A stretch of DNA of 64,000 nucleotides from Enterobacteriaceae bacterium RIT691 (GCA_009668205.1 WJYM01000008.1:186001-250000); one strand, 5' to 3'. Positions 24,166 through 37,272 are shown, numbered from the stretch's first letter. A program made the numbers and translations. Notes: a model not told the origin generated them from the letters alone.

Positions 24166-25155
24166 TTAGCGTTGGCTAATCTGATCGAACGTGCCGCCAT
24201 TAGAGAAGTGCTCTTTTTGCGCCTTGGTCCAGCCGCCAAATTCCTGATCGATAGTAAACAGCTTCAGTTTTGGGAACTCGCTGTCGTATTTTTTCGCCAC
24301 TTCTGCATCACGTGGGCGGTAGTAGTTTTTCGCGACGATATCCTGGCCTTCCGGTGAGTAGAGATATTTCAGGTAGGCATCTGCGACTTCACGCGTCCCT
24401 TTCTTATCCACCACTTTGTCGACCACAGAGACCGTCGGTTCTGCCAGAATCGACTCGCTCGGGGTCACGATTTCAAACTTGTCTTTGCCAAGCTCATGGG
24501 TTGCCAGCAGCGCTTCGTTTTCCCAGGCAATCAACACATCACCAATGCCACGTTCGACAAACGTGTTTGTTGAGCCACGGGCACCGGAATCCAGCACTTC
24601 GACGTTCTTATACAACGCCTTCACGAAATCCTGCGCTTTGGCCTGATCGTTGTTGTTGTGGTGAAGTGCATAGCCCCACGCGGCCAGATAGTTCCAGCGT
24701 GCGCCACCAGAGCTTTTCGGGTTAGGCGTGATAATCGACACGCCCGGCTTAATTAAATCGTTCCAGTCGTGGATCTGTTTGGGATTGCCTTTGCGCACCA
24801 GGAAGACGATGGTCGAAGTATAAGGCGCAGAGTTGTCCGGCAGACGCTTCACCCAGGATTTGTCGATGCGACCGCGCTCGGCGATGGCGTCCACGTCATA
24901 GGCCAGTGCCAGCGTAACCACATCGGCTTCGATACCGTTAATCACGGATGTGGCCTGCTTGCCAGACCCCCCGTGAGACTGGCGGATCACCACGCTGTCA
25001 CCGGTTTTTTGTTTCCAGTAAGCGCTGAAGGCTTTGTTGTAATTGTCATACAGCTCACGCGTCGGATCGTATGACACGTTAAGCAGTTGAATATCTTTTG
25101 CCAGAACACCAGCGGAAGCCAGCAGCAGCGTTAACCCCAGAGCCAATTTGTTCAT
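24166..25155 (-). CDS. sbp: periplasmic sulfate-binding protein
   Basis: Sbp (329 residues) is the high-affinity periplasmic receptor for sulfate feeding the CysTWA ABC transporter. It has an N-terminal signal peptide (cleavage after LAK, near residue 20), then [13 protein letters not shown] and the sulfate-contacting SHGGSGKQ segment. In E. coli pfkA comes next; here the next gene on this strand is zapB, and pfkA is absent from the window. Confidence 0.96.
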   Translation of the reverse strand: MNKLALGLTLLLASAGVLAKDIQLLNVSYDPTRELYDNYNKAFSAYWKQKTGDSVVIRQSHGGSGKQATSVINGIEADVVTLALAYDVDAIAERGRIDKSWVKRLPDNSAPYTSTIVFLVRKGNPKQIHDWNDLIKPGVSIITPNPKSSGGARWNYLAAWGYALHHNNNDQAKAQDFVKALYKNVEVLDSGARGSTNTFVERGIGDVLIAWENEALLATHELGKDKFEIVTPSESILAEPTVSVVDKVVDKKGTREVADAYLKYLYSPEGQDIVAKNYYRPRDAEVAKKYDSEFPKLKLFTIDQEFGGWTKAQKEHFSNGGTFDQISQR

Positions 25156-25270
25156 CGACCACTCTCATCTGTTGTGTTGTGATGGAGGTAGCGTGCCAGA
25201 AATAGAAATGATGATTAAAGAATAAAAAAAGATTGGCTATAACGTGAGGATATAACGGAGGGGAAAGCTA

Positions 25271-25293
25271 TCGCCCCTCAGAACGAGGGGCGA
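25271..25293 (-). terminator. hairpin downstream of zapB
   Basis: A TCGCCCCTC/GAGGGGCGA perfect 9-bp stem with a 5-base loop, just after the zapB stop. The T-run after it on the minus strand is weak. Confidence 0.55.
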
Positions 25294-25300
25294 TGGGGAA

Positions 25301-25546
25301 TCAGACTTCTTCCATGCGGCCCAGCAGCGCCTGCAGACGTTCCTGCCAACCGTGCTGCTGATCTTTCAGCTGGTTGTTTTCGCGCTCCAGATCTTCACGG
25401 CTCTGGGCGGCATTCTGAACTTCCTGCGCCAGGGTGGTATTTTTCTCTTTCAGCTCTTCGATTTCCATTTGCAGCAGAGTGATAGTATCAATCGCCTGCT
25501 GTACTTTGGATTCCAATTTCTCAAACACTTCTAATGACATCGTCAT
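25301..25546 (-). CDS. zapB: cell division protein ZapB
   Basis: ZapB (81 residues) is an abundant coiled-coil protein that bundles under the Z-ring through ZapA. The whole chain shows heptad repeats ([20 protein letters not shown]). It matches E. coli ZapB in length and at both ends. It is divergent from glpF, as in E. coli, so the zapB-glpF-glpK unit has stayed together during the rearrangement. Confidence 0.96.
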   Translation of the reverse strand: MTMSLEVFEKLESKVQQAIDTITLLQMEIEELKEKNTTLAQEVQNAAQSREDLERENNQLKDQQHGWQERLQALLGRMEEV

Positions 25547-25825
25547 ACCTCTCCTGAATTTGCAAGGCGTTGAAGTCGTCCCGGCTCCCGGCGACGCCTT
25601 AACGAAAATAAGCGCACTACTATGCTTCCGATTGTATGGAGCCGCGCACGCCCTGTCCAGCGCCGGGGCGCGCTGATTGCGGTTTGCAACGCATTTCAGT
25701 CTATACCTGGTGCGTTTAGCGCAGATCCCCTCTCATTTGTTAATCGTCGGGTGATAAAAATGATCTTTTCCTGGGTTTGACAAACAGCAAAATGCGCACT
25801 TCTTCGCGCGAAAACGCTCATTTTA

Positions 25826-25893
25826 TTGACATAGCACACAGAATTTAAGTTCGATATTTCTCGTTTCTGCTCGTTAACGATAAATTAACACTA
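25826..25893 (+). promoter_or_regulatory. glpF promoter/operator region
   Basis: The 421-base gap between zapB and glpF contains a TTGACA (25826-25831). After it come GlpR-like half sites, TTCGATA and a TCGTTAACGA palindrome followed by TAAA, which resemble the TTCGWTAWCGAA consensus of GlpR operators. Repression by GlpR without glycerol-3-phosphate is the established control of glpFK. The exact -10 box and CRP sites are not certain from sequence. Nothing else was seen in the gap. Confidence 0.5.
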
Positions 25894-25967
25894 TGCCTAC
25901 ATGGCAGCATGGTCGTCATCGACAACCGTGTTCACAATAACCATCAATCAGTCTTCAGGATCCGATC

Positions 25968-28344
<2,377 letters not shown>

Positions 28345-28353
28345 TCACGAGAG

Positions 28354-28460
28354 AAACTTGCCGGACCTACGCGAGATCCGAATCCCCTAAGGATTTCAGG
28401 TCACAGGTAGGCGGCAAGTTTGTGAATCCCCGGGAACATAGATTAACTATGTGACCGGGG
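28354..28460. other. highly structured intergenic element between glpK and gltS
   Basis: Three nested or adjacent inverted repeats fill about 107 bases: AAACTTGCC (28354-28362) with GGCAAGTTT (28413-28421); inside it CCTAC/GTAGG and AATCC/GGATT; then CCCCGG-GA-ACATAG, a 5-base loop, CTATGT-GA-CCGGGG (28428-28460). The last hairpin has 12 base pairs with tandem GA/GA mismatches. Similar sequences occur between genes in other enterobacteria as far as I recall; the function is unknown to me. It could be a terminator complex, a small RNA or a mobile repeat. Confidence 0.55.
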
Positions 28461-28507
28461 TGAGCAAACGCAGCCAACACCCCTGTGGCCCGGAAGACGA
28501 CGGGGAT

Positions 28508-29710
28508 TTAGCCAAACATTGGCAGCATCAGATAGAGCTTAATCACTAATGCGTTCACGATATCGATAAAGAACGCACCGACCATCGGCACCACCAGGAA
28601 TGCCATGTGGGAAGGACCAAAGCGTTCGGTGATCGCCTGCATATTCGCAATCGCCGTTGGCGTTGCGCCCAGACCAAAACCACAGTGACCGGCAGCCAGC
28701 ACCGCCGCATCGTAATTTTTGCCCATCATGCGATAGGTAACAAAAATCGCGTACAGCGCCATGGCCAGCGTCTGCACGGCCAGAATGGCCAGCATTGGCA
28801 GTGCCAGAGAAGCAAGTTCCCACAGCTTAAGGCTCATCAGCGCCATGGCCAGGAACAGCGACAGCGAAACGTTACCCAGCACGGACACCGCACGCTCAAA
28901 GACGCGGTAGAAGCCCAACAGCGCCAGCCCGTTACTCAGAATAACACCGATAAACAGCACGCAAACAAACGTTGGCAGCTCCAGCGCCGTTCCGATCATC
29001 AATTGCGCAACGATTTTGCCAAGCGTAATACAGATAGCGATCATCGCGATGGTTTCAATCAGCACCAGCGAGGTGATCATGCGGCCCACTTCCGGCTTTT
29101 CAAACGCGGTCGGGGTTTCCTGATCGTCTGGCGTGCCGTTCGGTGTGGAGGAGTGCTTAACCAGATAGCGCGCCACCGGGCCACCAATCAGACCACCCAG
29201 TACCAGACCAAAGGTCGCACAGGCCATCGCTACTTCTGTCGCGTTCTGGAAACCGTAGCGTTCAACAAACAGCTTACTCCAGGCCGCGCCTGTACCATGG
29301 CCGCCGGATAACGTGATTGAACCCGCCAACAGACCCATCAGCGGATCCAGGCCCAGCATTTTCGCCATGCCGATCCCGATGGCGTTCTGCATCAGCAGCA
29401 GGCCAACCACCACAATCAGGAAAGTGCCCAACACTTTGCCGCCCATTTTCAGGCTGGAGAGGTTGGCGTTCAGGCCAATTGTCGCAAAGAAGGCCAGCAT
29501 CAGCGGGTCTTTGAGACTCATGTCAAAGTCAATTTCCCAGCCTACACTTTTCTTCAGGACCAAAAGGGCAAGCGCCACCAGCAGGCCACCGGCGACCGGT
29601 TCAGGGATTGTGTATTTCTTAAAGAGAGGGACTGTGTGGACCAGTTTGCGTCCTAACAGCAACACCAGCGTTGCCGCAACAAGCGTCGATAAGGTATCGA
29701 GATGAAACAT
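28508..29710 (-). CDS. gltS: sodium/glutamate symporter
   Basis: GltS (400 residues) is a sodium-coupled glutamate transporter of the ESS family, with about ten membrane helices and two inverted repeats. The re-entrant glycine-rich segments are SGGHGTGAAW and GHCGFGLGATPTA. It is divergent from xanP, as in E. coli, where its other neighbour is recG rather than glpK. Confidence 0.96.
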   Translation of the reverse strand: MFHLDTLSTLVAATLVLLLGRKLVHTVPLFKKYTIPEPVAGGLLVALALLVLKKSVGWEIDFDMSLKDPLMLAFFATIGLNANLSSLKMGGKVLGTFLIVVVGLLLMQNAIGIGMAKMLGLDPLMGLLAGSITLSGGHGTGAAWSKLFVERYGFQNATEVAMACATFGLVLGGLIGGPVARYLVKHSSTPNGTPDDQETPTAFEKPEVGRMITSLVLIETIAMIAICITLGKIVAQLMIGTALELPTFVCVLFIGVILSNGLALLGFYRVFERAVSVLGNVSLSLFLAMALMSLKLWELASLALPMLAILAVQTLAMALYAIFVTYRMMGKNYDAAVLAAGHCGFGLGATPTAIANMQAITERFGPSHMAFLVVPMVGAFFIDIVNALVIKLYLMLPMFG

Positions 29711-29908
29711 AGAGGCTCCTTGTTAGCGCATGATCCGAGACACGCGACAGCTTTATCCTGTAATACAAAGTTCTCATCATTAAGAATCAGGAGCCGGATT
29801 TTAAGCAAAAGGCCGCTAATATTGACAGCAAAAGTTGTTCTTAACGGTGAAATTTGCGACAAAAGTTGCATAAACAGCATAAAAAACTGTCCACTTATTC
29901 ATCCTTAA

Positions 29909-29932
29909 TATAATAGCCGCAAACGATTGCTT
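29909..29932 (+). promoter_or_regulatory. xanP promoter -10 and PurR box
   Basis: A perfect TATAAT (29909-29914) is followed three bases later by CCGCAAACGATTGCTT (29917-29932). This agrees with the PurR operator consensus ANGCAANCGNTTNCNT at all fixed positions but the first. A repressor here would cover the transcription start. The position upstream of a xanthine permease makes purine control likely. Confidence 0.65.
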
Positions 29933-29988
29933 TTACCTGGCCGTTCGCTAAAATGCCCCCCTTTCCTTCCCACGAGATTGTTCTGAAT

Positions 29989-31380
29989 ATGTCAGTGAAT
30001 ACCCTCGACGTCGAAAATGCGCAACCGATTGCGCAGACAACCAACAGCGAGCTTATCTACCGCCTTGAAGACCGTCCGCCGCTGCCACAAACCCTGTTCG
30101 CTGCTTTTCAGCATCTGTTGGCGATGTTCGTTGCGGTGATCACCCCTGCGCTGCTGATTTGCCAGGCGCTGGGCTTACCGGCACAGGATACCCAGCACAT
30201 CATCAGCATGTCGCTGTTCGCTTCCGGCGTGGCGTCCATTATTCAGATCAAAGCGTGGGGCCCGGTCGGCTCCGGGTTACTGTCCATTCAGGGCACCAGC
30301 TTCAACTTCGTCGCACCGCTTATCATGGGCGGTACGGCGCTGAAAACCGGTGGCGCCGATGTGCCCACCATGATGGCCGCGCTGTTTGGCACGCTTATGC
30401 TTGCCAGCTTCACCGAAATGGCGCTGTCCCGCGTGCTGCATCTGGCCCGTCGGGTGATTACGCCGCTGGTGTCTGGCGTGGTGGTCATGATTATCGGCCT
30501 GTCGCTGATTCAGGTTGGGCTCACTTCGATTGGTGGCGGATACGCTGCCATGGCTGACCATACTTTCGGCGCCCCGAAAAACCTCCTGCTGGCGGGCGTG
30601 GTGCTGGCGCTGATTATTCTGCTGAACCGCCAGCGCAATCCTTATTTGCGCATCGCTTCACTGGTGATTGCCATGGCGGCAGGCTATCTGCTGGCCTGGG
30701 CGATGGACATGCTTCCGGCGAGCAGCGAGCCGCTGAACCCGTCGCTGATCACCGTCCCAACGCCACTCTATTATGGTCTTGGCATCGACTGGAACCTGCT
30801 GCTGCCGCTGATGCTGGTGTTTATGATCACCTCGCTGGAAACCATTGGCGATATCACCGCAACGTCCGATGTCTCTGAACAGCCAGTCTCTGGCCCACTG
30901 TATATGAAACGCCTGAAAGGCGGCGTGCTGGCGAACGGGCTTAACTCCTGCGTATCAGCGGTGTTTAACACCTTCCCGAACTCCTGTTTCGGACAAAACA
31001 ACGGCGTTATCCAGCTGACTGGCGTTGCCAGCCGCTACGTAGGTTTCGTGGTCGCGTTGATGCTTATCGTGCTCGGCCTGTTCCCTGCCGTCAGCGGATT
31101 TGTGCAGCATATTCCGGAGCCGGTTCTGGGCGGCGCAACGCTGGTGATGTTCGGCACCATCGCCGCTTCCGGCGTTCGCATTGTGTCCCGTGAGCCCCTG
31201 AACCGCCGCGCCATCATGATTATTGCGCTGTCGCTGGCCGTGGGCATGGGCGTTTCCCAACAGCCGCTGATCCTGCAGTTTGCCCCGGACTGGCTGAAAA
31301 ACCTGCTCTCTTCCGGTATCGCCGCAGGCGGTATTACCGCTATCGTGTTGAACCTGGTCTTCCCGCCAGAGAAAAACTGA
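29989..31380 (+). CDS. xanP: xanthine permease XanP
   Basis: XanP (YicE, 463 residues) is a proton-coupled high-affinity xanthine transporter of the NAT/NCS2 family. It has about 14 helices. The NAT signature region is around [15 protein letters not shown], and the [11 protein letters not shown] stretch lies in TM3. It starts [13 protein letters not shown] as in E. coli; the frame extends 12 codons upstream without a matching start. A PurR-type operator lies upstream. Confidence 0.96.
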   Translation: MSVNTLDVENAQPIAQTTNSELIYRLEDRPPLPQTLFAAFQHLLAMFVAVITPALLICQALGLPAQDTQHIISMSLFASGVASIIQIKAWGPVGSGLLSIQGTSFNFVAPLIMGGTALKTGGADVPTMMAALFGTLMLASFTEMALSRVLHLARRVITPLVSGVVVMIIGLSLIQVGLTSIGGGYAAMADHTFGAPKNLLLAGVVLALIILLNRQRNPYLRIASLVIAMAAGYLLAWAMDMLPASSEPLNPSLITVPTPLYYGLGIDWNLLLPLMLVFMITSLETIGDITATSDVSEQPVSGPLYMKRLKGGVLANGLNSCVSAVFNTFPNSCFGQNNGVIQLTGVASRYVGFVVALMLIVLGLFPAVSGFVQHIPEPVLGGATLVMFGTIAASGVRIVSREPLNRRAIMIIALSLAVGMGVSQQPLILQFAPDWLKNLLSSGIAAGGITAIVLNLVFPPEKN

Positions 31381-31400
31381 TCCCTCTCCCATGCTCTCCC

Positions 31401-31427
31401 ATGAAGGCGGCGTCAACCGCCTTCATG
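31401..31427 (+). terminator. hairpin after xanP
   Basis: An ATGAAGGCGG/CCGCCTTCAT perfect 10-bp stem with a 6-base loop, 20 bases after the xanP stop. The T-tail is poor. Confidence 0.55.
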
Positions 31428-31512
31428 TAATCTTATTAAACGAATCCCTCCTTGAGGATTGCGCACAAATCGTGCATAACTCCTTTATGTGCCCTTCACT
31501 GGATGGAAGACG

Positions 31513-33264
31513 ATGAAATTTATCGGGAAGCTGTTGGTCTGGCTGCTGATCGCCGTGCTGCTGGTTGCGCTGGCGTTCTACTTTTTGTTGCAAACCCGCT
31601 GGGGCGCGCGGCAAATCAGCGGCTGGATTTCGGCCAACACCGATTACCACCTCGCGTTTGACGCGATGGATCATCGTTTTTCTTCGCCGTCGCATGTCGT
31701 ACTGAAAAACGTCACCTTTGGGCGCGATGGGAAACCGGCAACGCTGGTCGCCAAAACGGTGGATATCGGCATCGGTACCCGTCAGCTCACCGATCCGCTG
31801 CACGCCGATACCATCACGCTGCAGGACGGTACCCTGAACCTTTCGCCGTCCACGGCACCGTTCCCGTTTGAAGCCGATACCCTGCAGCTCAGCAATATGG
31901 CCTTCAACAGCCCGGAAACCGGCTGGGATCTCAGCGCTCAGCGCGTCACCGGCGGCGTGTCACCCTGGCTGCCGGAAGCAGGAAATGTGCTGGGCAAACA
32001 GACGCAAATTCAGATGAGTGCCGGCTCGATGACGCTGAACGGCATTCCGGCCACCAATGTGCTGATTCAGGGTAATATCGATCACAGTGTGGTGACGCTG
32101 AGTACTATCGGCGCAGACATCGCGCGGGGATCGCTGACGGGCAATGCCAAACGCAACGCCGATGGTAGCTGGCTGGTCGACAGCCTGCGCCTGACCGATA
32201 TCCGCTACCAGAGCGATAAATCGCTGCAGGATTTCTTCGCCCCTCTGACAACCGTTCCTTCACTGGCCATCGGTAGCCTTGAAGTGACCGACGCTCGCCT
32301 GCAAGGGCCGGACTGGGCCATTGCCGATCTTGACCTGAGCCTGCGAGACCTGACGCTCAGCAAAGGCGACTGGAGCAGCGACGGTGGCCGTCTGTCGATG
32401 AACGCCGACGAGTTTATCTACGGCTCACTGCACTTTATCGATCCGATCCTCAACACTGAATTCTCACCACAGGGCGTAGCGCTGCGCCAGTTCACGTCCC
32501 GCTGGGAAGGCGGCATGCTGCGCACCTCCGGGAACTGGTTACGCAACGGAAAAGCGTTAGTGCTGGATGATGCAGCCATCGCCGGGCTTGAGTACACGCT
32601 GCCACAAAACTGGAAGCAGCTGTGGATGGACCCGCTGCCATCATGGCTGCAGAGCGTCACCCTGAGTAAGTTCACCGCCAGCCGCAATCTGGTGATTGAT
32701 ATCGATCCTGAATTCCCGTGGCAGATAACTTCTCTGGACGGGTATGGCGATAACCTGCAGCTGGCGAAAAACGGCAACTGGGGTGTGTGGCGCGGCAATG
32801 CGGCCCTGAATGCCGCAGCGGCCACGTTTAACCGTGTGGATGTTCGTCGCCCGTCCGTGAAAATTGCGGCCAATGACACTCAGGTGAACCTGAATGAACT
32901 GAGCGCGTTTACCGAGAAAGGTATTCTGGAGGCGACAGCGGCGGTGACCCAGGACCCACAGCGTCGGGCCGCTATTGCACTGAACGGCCGCGGCGTGCCG
33001 CTGGATATTCTGCAACAGTGGGGATGGCCTGCACTGCCGATTACTGGCGACGGCAACTTACAGCTGAAGGCAAGCGGCAATATTCACTTTACGGCACCGT
33101 TGAAGCCCACGGTCACGGGACAGGTTCACGCGGTGAATATGAATAAACAAGAAGTCACGCAGACGATGACCAACGGCGAAGTGAGCACCGCGCAGCCGGT
33201 GGTGCCAGCGCCGACCGAGGGTGCCCCTGCGGCGGAACCTGCGCCTGCTCAACCAGTGCAGTGA
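31513..33264 (+). CDS. yicH: AsmA-family protein YicH
   Basis: A 583-residue AsmA-like protein: an N-terminal membrane anchor (MKFIGKLLVWLLIAVLLVAL) and a long periplasmic beta-rich body. AsmA-type proteins are bridge-like lipid transporters linked to outer-membrane phospholipid supply; the specific role of YicH is not established. The C-terminus is low-complexity and rich in Pro/Ala (APTEGAPAAEPAPAQPV). It starts eight codons inside a longer frame, at the E. coli-type MKF start. Confidence 0.9.
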   Translation: MKFIGKLLVWLLIAVLLVALAFYFLLQTRWGARQISGWISANTDYHLAFDAMDHRFSSPSHVVLKNVTFGRDGKPATLVAKTVDIGIGTRQLTDPLHADTITLQDGTLNLSPSTAPFPFEADTLQLSNMAFNSPETGWDLSAQRVTGGVSPWLPEAGNVLGKQTQIQMSAGSMTLNGIPATNVLIQGNIDHSVVTLSTIGADIARGSLTGNAKRNADGSWLVDSLRLTDIRYQSDKSLQDFFAPLTTVPSLAIGSLEVTDARLQGPDWAIADLDLSLRDLTLSKGDWSSDGGRLSMNADEFIYGSLHFIDPILNTEFSPQGVALRQFTSRWEGGMLRTSGNWLRNGKALVLDDAAIAGLEYTLPQNWKQLWMDPLPSWLQSVTLSKFTASRNLVIDIDPEFPWQITSLDGYGDNLQLAKNGNWGVWRGNAALNAAAATFNRVDVRRPSVKIAANDTQVNLNELSAFTEKGILEATAAVTQDPQRRAAIALNGRGVPLDILQQWGWPALPITGDGNLQLKASGNIHFTAPLKPTVTGQVHAVNMNKQEVTQTMTNGEVSTAQPVVPAPTEGAPAAEPAPAQPVQ

Positions 33265-33288
33265 GTCTTTCCGCTCCGTTCATTGCTG

Positions 33289-33443
33289 CCCCCCCTCACC
33301 CCGGCCCTCTCCCTTGAGGGCTAGGGGGAAAACCAAAACCAGCTCCTGCCTGTTCCCTCTCCCTTGAGGGAGAGGGAGAAAACCAAAACCAGCTCCTGTC
33401 TGTTCCCTCTCCCTTGAGGGAGAGGGTTAGGGTGAGGGGGGAA
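33289..33443. repeat. cluster of GC-rich palindromic repeats with 50-bp tandem units
   Basis: CCCTCTCCCTTGAGGG(A/C) palindromes recur with an exact 50-base period at 33305, 33355 and 33405, joined by an identical AAAACCAAAACCAGCTCCTG spacer apart from one base. The cluster begins with CCCCTCACCCCGG and ends with GGGTTAGGGTGAGGGG. It lies between the convergent yicH and yicI and may act as a transcription barrier. It is not a CRISPR array. Confidence 0.85.
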
Positions 33444-33546
33444 ATCCAACACCATAGCCACAAAAAAGCCGGGAAGCGTTCTCTCTGCCCGGCTCGGTAT
33501 GCTTTTGTAGGCCCTGCAAGCGTTAGCGCCGCCGGGCAATCGACAC

Positions 33547-35865
33547 TTAAAGCGTAATCACCATCTCATTCCCCTGAGCCGCAATCACCACGCCCCATTC
33601 GCTGCCGGACTGCGAACCGCCCTGCACGCCAGCAACCTGCTGCGCGTTGCGCAGGCACAGCGTCCAGCCACGCGCTTCGCCGTTCCCTTGCACCGAAATC
33701 ACGTTCCCCTGACGTTTCGCTTTCAACGTAAAGACGGTTGAACCATCCGCCGCTGGCACCTGGCATACGGCCTCGCGTCCGTCTTCCAGATGGAACAGCT
33801 GGAACGCGGTGCCTTCATGCCATGCGTAATCTGGCTTCTGCGTATTGTTGCCCAGCGCCAACAGTGTGTTGTCACGCACGTATACTGGCAGGCTCAGCGT
33901 ATCGTGCTGCTGTTTGTGCCAGCGGCTGCCGGTGGCTTCGTCGTTATGCCACAGATGCGTCCAGCGGCCTTCTGGCAGATAAACCTGCACATCGCCTGCT
34001 TCAGAGAACACCGGCGCAACCAGAATTGAATCGCCGAGCATGTACTGGCGGTCGAGGTAGTCGCATGTTGGGTCTTCCGGGAACTCAAGCATCATCGAGC
34101 GCAGCATCGGCGTGCCCGTTTCATGCGCGATGGCCGCCTGGCGATAGAGATACGGCATCATCCGGCATTTCAGCTCGGTGAAGTGGCGCACCACATCGCA
34201 GGATTCATCGTCGTACGCCCATGGCACACGGTAGGATTTGCTGCCGTGCAGACGGCTGTGGCTCGACAGCAGCCCGAACGCGCACCAGCGTTTGTAGACA
34301 TGCGCCGGAGCGGTGTTTTCGAAACCGCCGATATCATGGCTCCAGAAGCCAAAGCCGGACATGCCAATCGACAGGCCGCCGCGCAGGCTTTCAGCCATCG
34401 ATTCGTAGTTGGCGTAGCAGTCGCCGCCCCAGTGTACCGGGAACTGTTGCGCGCCCACGGAAGCTGAACGGGCAAACAGCACCGCTTCCTGCTCGCCAAC
34501 CGTCTCTTTCAGCACGTTCCACACCAGTTCGTTGTAGATGAACGCATAATGGTTGTGCATTTTCTGCGGATCGGCGCCGTCATGCCAGACCACGTCCGTC
34601 GGGATGCGCTCGCCGAAATCAGTTTTGAAGCAGTCAACGCCGATATCCACCAGGCCTTTCAGCTTGTCGGCGTACCACTGGCAGGCTTCCGGATTGGTGA
34701 AGTCATAAATCGCCAGCCCCGGCTGCCATTTATCCCACTGCCACACCGAGCCGTCCGGGCGTTTCAGCAGATAGCCTTTCTCTTTCAGCTCTTTGAATAC
34801 CGGAGATTTTTGTCCGATGTACGGGTTGATCCACACGCAGACCTTCAGCCCTTTGGCCTTCAGGCGGCGGATCATCCCTTCCGGATCCGGGAACGTCACC
34901 GGGTCCCACTCGAAGTCGCACCACTGGAAGGCCTTCATCCAGAAGCAGTCAAAATGGAACACGTGCAGCGGCAAATTGCGCTCGGCCATGCCGTCGATAA
35001 AGCTGTTCACCGTCGCTTCGTCGTAATTGGTGGTGAATGAGGTGGTGAGCCACAGGCCAAAAGACCACGCCGGAGGCAGAGCAGGACGCCCGGTGAACTG
35101 CGTATAGCGGTTCAGCACGTCTTTCGGCGTCGGACCATCAATCACGAAATACTCAAGATATTCGCCCTCGACGCTGAACTGCACCTTCGACACTTTCTCA
35201 GAGCCGATTTCAAACGACACGTTTTCCGGGTGATTCACCAGTACGCCGTAGCCACGATTGGTGATGTAGAACGGAATGTTTTTGTAAGACTGCTCGGTGC
35301 TGGTGCCGCCATCACGGTTCCAGGTTTCCACCGTCTGGCCGTTGCGCACCAGCGCCGTAAAGCGCTCGCCCAGGCCGTACACCGTTTCGCCCACGCCCAA
35401 ATCCAGGCGTTCGAACATATAATTGCGATCGGTATTCGCGTCCTGCACGTAGCCGTTGTTTTTGACCTGGCTGCCGGTGATACGCACGCCGTTACGCAGG
35501 AAATCGAGGGACCAGAATTCGCCTTTGCCAACGCGCACGCTCAGATTGCCGCTTTTCAGCTCAGCAAACTCGGCGGTGTTCTGCATCTCCACGTTCACGT
35601 CTTTCAGCACATTGAGCGGATAGTGCGGGCCGTTATCATTCGCCCCCTGGAAATGCTCAATGCGAACGCCGATCACGCCTTCCTGCGGTGAGAAAAAGCG
35701 CAGCGTAAACAGCGGAGTATCCAGTTGCCATGTACGCTCGCGCACATCGCGCGGCGCGGCGTAGACCACCATTTCGTTGCCCTGCTGCTCGACGTCGAAC
35801 ACCTGCAGCGGGTGGATAAGATTCAGCCCAGGTTGAATAAGCCAGTTTCCATCACTGATTTTCAT
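33547..35865 (-). CDS. yicI: alpha-xylosidase YicI
   Basis: A glycoside hydrolase family 31 enzyme of 772 residues, identical in length to E. coli YicI, which releases alpha-linked xylose from isoprimeverose-type substrates in the cytoplasm. The catalytic nucleophile lies in KTDFGERIP (Asp416 by equal length) and the acid/base region in [10 protein letters not shown]. It lies 12 bases downstream of the transporter yicJ. Confidence 0.95.
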   Translation of the reverse strand: MKISDGNWLIQPGLNLIHPLQVFDVEQQGNEMVVYAAPRDVRERTWQLDTPLFTLRFFSPQEGVIGVRIEHFQGANDNGPHYPLNVLKDVNVEMQNTAEFAELKSGNLSVRVGKGEFWSLDFLRNGVRITGSQVKNNGYVQDANTDRNYMFERLDLGVGETVYGLGERFTALVRNGQTVETWNRDGGTSTEQSYKNIPFYITNRGYGVLVNHPENVSFEIGSEKVSKVQFSVEGEYLEYFVIDGPTPKDVLNRYTQFTGRPALPPAWSFGLWLTTSFTTNYDEATVNSFIDGMAERNLPLHVFHFDCFWMKAFQWCDFEWDPVTFPDPEGMIRRLKAKGLKVCVWINPYIGQKSPVFKELKEKGYLLKRPDGSVWQWDKWQPGLAIYDFTNPEACQWYADKLKGLVDIGVDCFKTDFGERIPTDVVWHDGADPQKMHNHYAFIYNELVWNVLKETVGEQEAVLFARSASVGAQQFPVHWGGDCYANYESMAESLRGGLSIGMSGFGFWSHDIGGFENTAPAHVYKRWCAFGLLSSHSRLHGSKSYRVPWAYDDESCDVVRHFTELKCRMMPYLYRQAAIAHETGTPMLRSMMLEFPEDPTCDYLDRQYMLGDSILVAPVFSEAGDVQVYLPEGRWTHLWHNDEATGSRWHKQQHDTLSLPVYVRDNTLLALGNNTQKPDYAWHEGTAFQLFHLEDGREAVCQVPAADGSTVFTLKAKRQGNVISVQGNGEARGWTLCLRNAQQVAGVQGGSQSGSEWGVVIAAQGNEMVITL

Positions 35866-35877
35866 GCCTTTTTCCTC

Positions 35878-37272
35878 TTAGTTCGCTAATTCTTTGCTGA
35901 CGGGAGCCTTTTCAAACTCCTGCTGATTGCGGCGCGCGCCCTGCGCGATATCCGCCATGATTTTTCTCAGCATTGGGGTTTTCAGCGTGTAATAACGTTT
36001 GGCGATCACGGCGCTGAGCAGGTAGCACACCGCCGGGACCAGGGTAAACAGAGCGATAATGATGTTGATAGTGTCGGCATTCTGGCTTTTCGCCCCGGCA
36101 TCGTAACCCCCTGCCGCCAGCATCCAGCCGATCATTGCGCCGCCCAGCGCCAGGCCGAGTTTCAACACGAACAGCGTGCCTGCGAAGCTGATGCCGGTCA
36201 GGCGTTTGCCGTTGCACCATTCGCCGTAGTCGACGGTGTCGGACATCATGACCCACTGAATCGGCGTCACCAGCTGGTGCAGTACGCCAATCACGAAGAT
36301 GAAGACGAACATCACCAGGTTGGCCTGAATCGGCACGAAGAACATTGCCGCACTCAGCACCGTCAGCGCGGCGTTGGTCCACCAGAACACGCTGACCTTA
36401 CATTTCCAGTCGGTGAGCGGTTTCGCCAGCGCAGAGCCAATCAGGTTGCCGACGCAGTAGGTGCAGAGGAACGCGGTGAACAGCCCGGCGGAGCCCATAA
36501 TCCAGGTGGTGTAATACATCATCGCGCCGCCGCGCACGCACACCGCAAGGATGTTAAGGATGGTCAGCAGGCCGACGATGCGCCACTGGTCGTTCTGCCA
36601 GATATCACGCAGGTCTTCACGCATCGAAGAGGTGCTCGGCGGCACCTGAATGCGCTCTTTGGTGGTGAAGAAGCAGAACGCCAGCATCAGGAACGCCACC
36701 ACTGACAGCACCGCAATCCCGCCCTGGAAACCGAACGCTTTGTCGTCGCCGCCAATCAGGTTCACCAGCGGCATCATCAGCACGGTGGAGAGCATGCCGC
36801 CCGCCGTCGCCAGCACGAAGCGCCAGGACTGCAACGAGATGCGCTGCGTTGGGTCGTCGGTGATCACCCCGCCCAGCGCGCAATACGGAATGTTAACCAC
36901 GGTATACAGCAGCGTCAGCAGCGTGTACGTCGCTGCCGCGTAAATCAATTTGCCGTTGTGGGTGAGATCCGGCGAGCTATAAGCCAGCACGCAGACCAGG
37001 CCGAAGGGGATAGCGCCGAACAAAATCCACGGGCGGAACTTGCCCCAGCGGCTGCGGGTTCGGTCGGCCAGCAGCCCCATGCACGGGTCGGAGATGGCAT
37101 CCAGCGCGCGGGCGAGCAGGAACATGGTGCCGACAAAGCCAGCGGGAATACCAAAGATATCGGTATAAAAAAACATCATGTACAACATGACGTTATCAAA
37201 AATGATATGGCTGGCGGCATCTCCCATGCCGTAGCCAATCTTCTCCTTCACGGACAACACTTCATGACGCAT
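35878..37272 (-). CDS. yicJ: glycoside/cation symporter YicJ
   Basis: A GPH-family (melibiose-type) sodium/sugar symporter of 464 residues with 12 helices. The N-terminus LSVKEKIGYGMGDAASH and the ISDPCMGLLADRTRSRWGK loop are typical of the family. It probably imports alpha-xylosides for YicI, based on operon context. The start at 37272 matches the E. coli N-terminus; 26 further in-frame codons upstream are not needed. The 290-base gap up to selC holds the operon promoter; I saw no certain operator. Confidence 0.93.
   Translation of the reverse strand: MRHEVLSVKEKIGYGMGDAASHIIFDNVMLYMMFFYTDIFGIPAGFVGTMFLLARALDAISDPCMGLLADRTRSRWGKFRPWILFGAIPFGLVCVLAYSSPDLTHNGKLIYAAATYTLLTLLYTVVNIPYCALGGVITDDPTQRISLQSWRFVLATAGGMLSTVLMMPLVNLIGGDDKAFGFQGGIAVLSVVAFLMLAFCFFTTKERIQVPPSTSSMREDLRDIWQNDQWRIVGLLTILNILAVCVRGGAMMYYTTWIMGSAGLFTAFLCTYCVGNLIGSALAKPLTDWKCKVSVFWWTNAALTVLSAAMFFVPIQANLVMFVFIFVIGVLHQLVTPIQWVMMSDTVDYGEWCNGKRLTGISFAGTLFVLKLGLALGGAMIGWMLAAGGYDAGAKSQNADTINIIIALFTLVPAVCYLLSAVIAKRYYTLKTPMLRKIMADIAQGARRNQQEFEKAPVSKELAN

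Noticed and set aside
33305-33430. CRISPR array
   Set aside because: The 50-base period consists of near-identical units including the spacer, with only two and a half copies and no cas genes.
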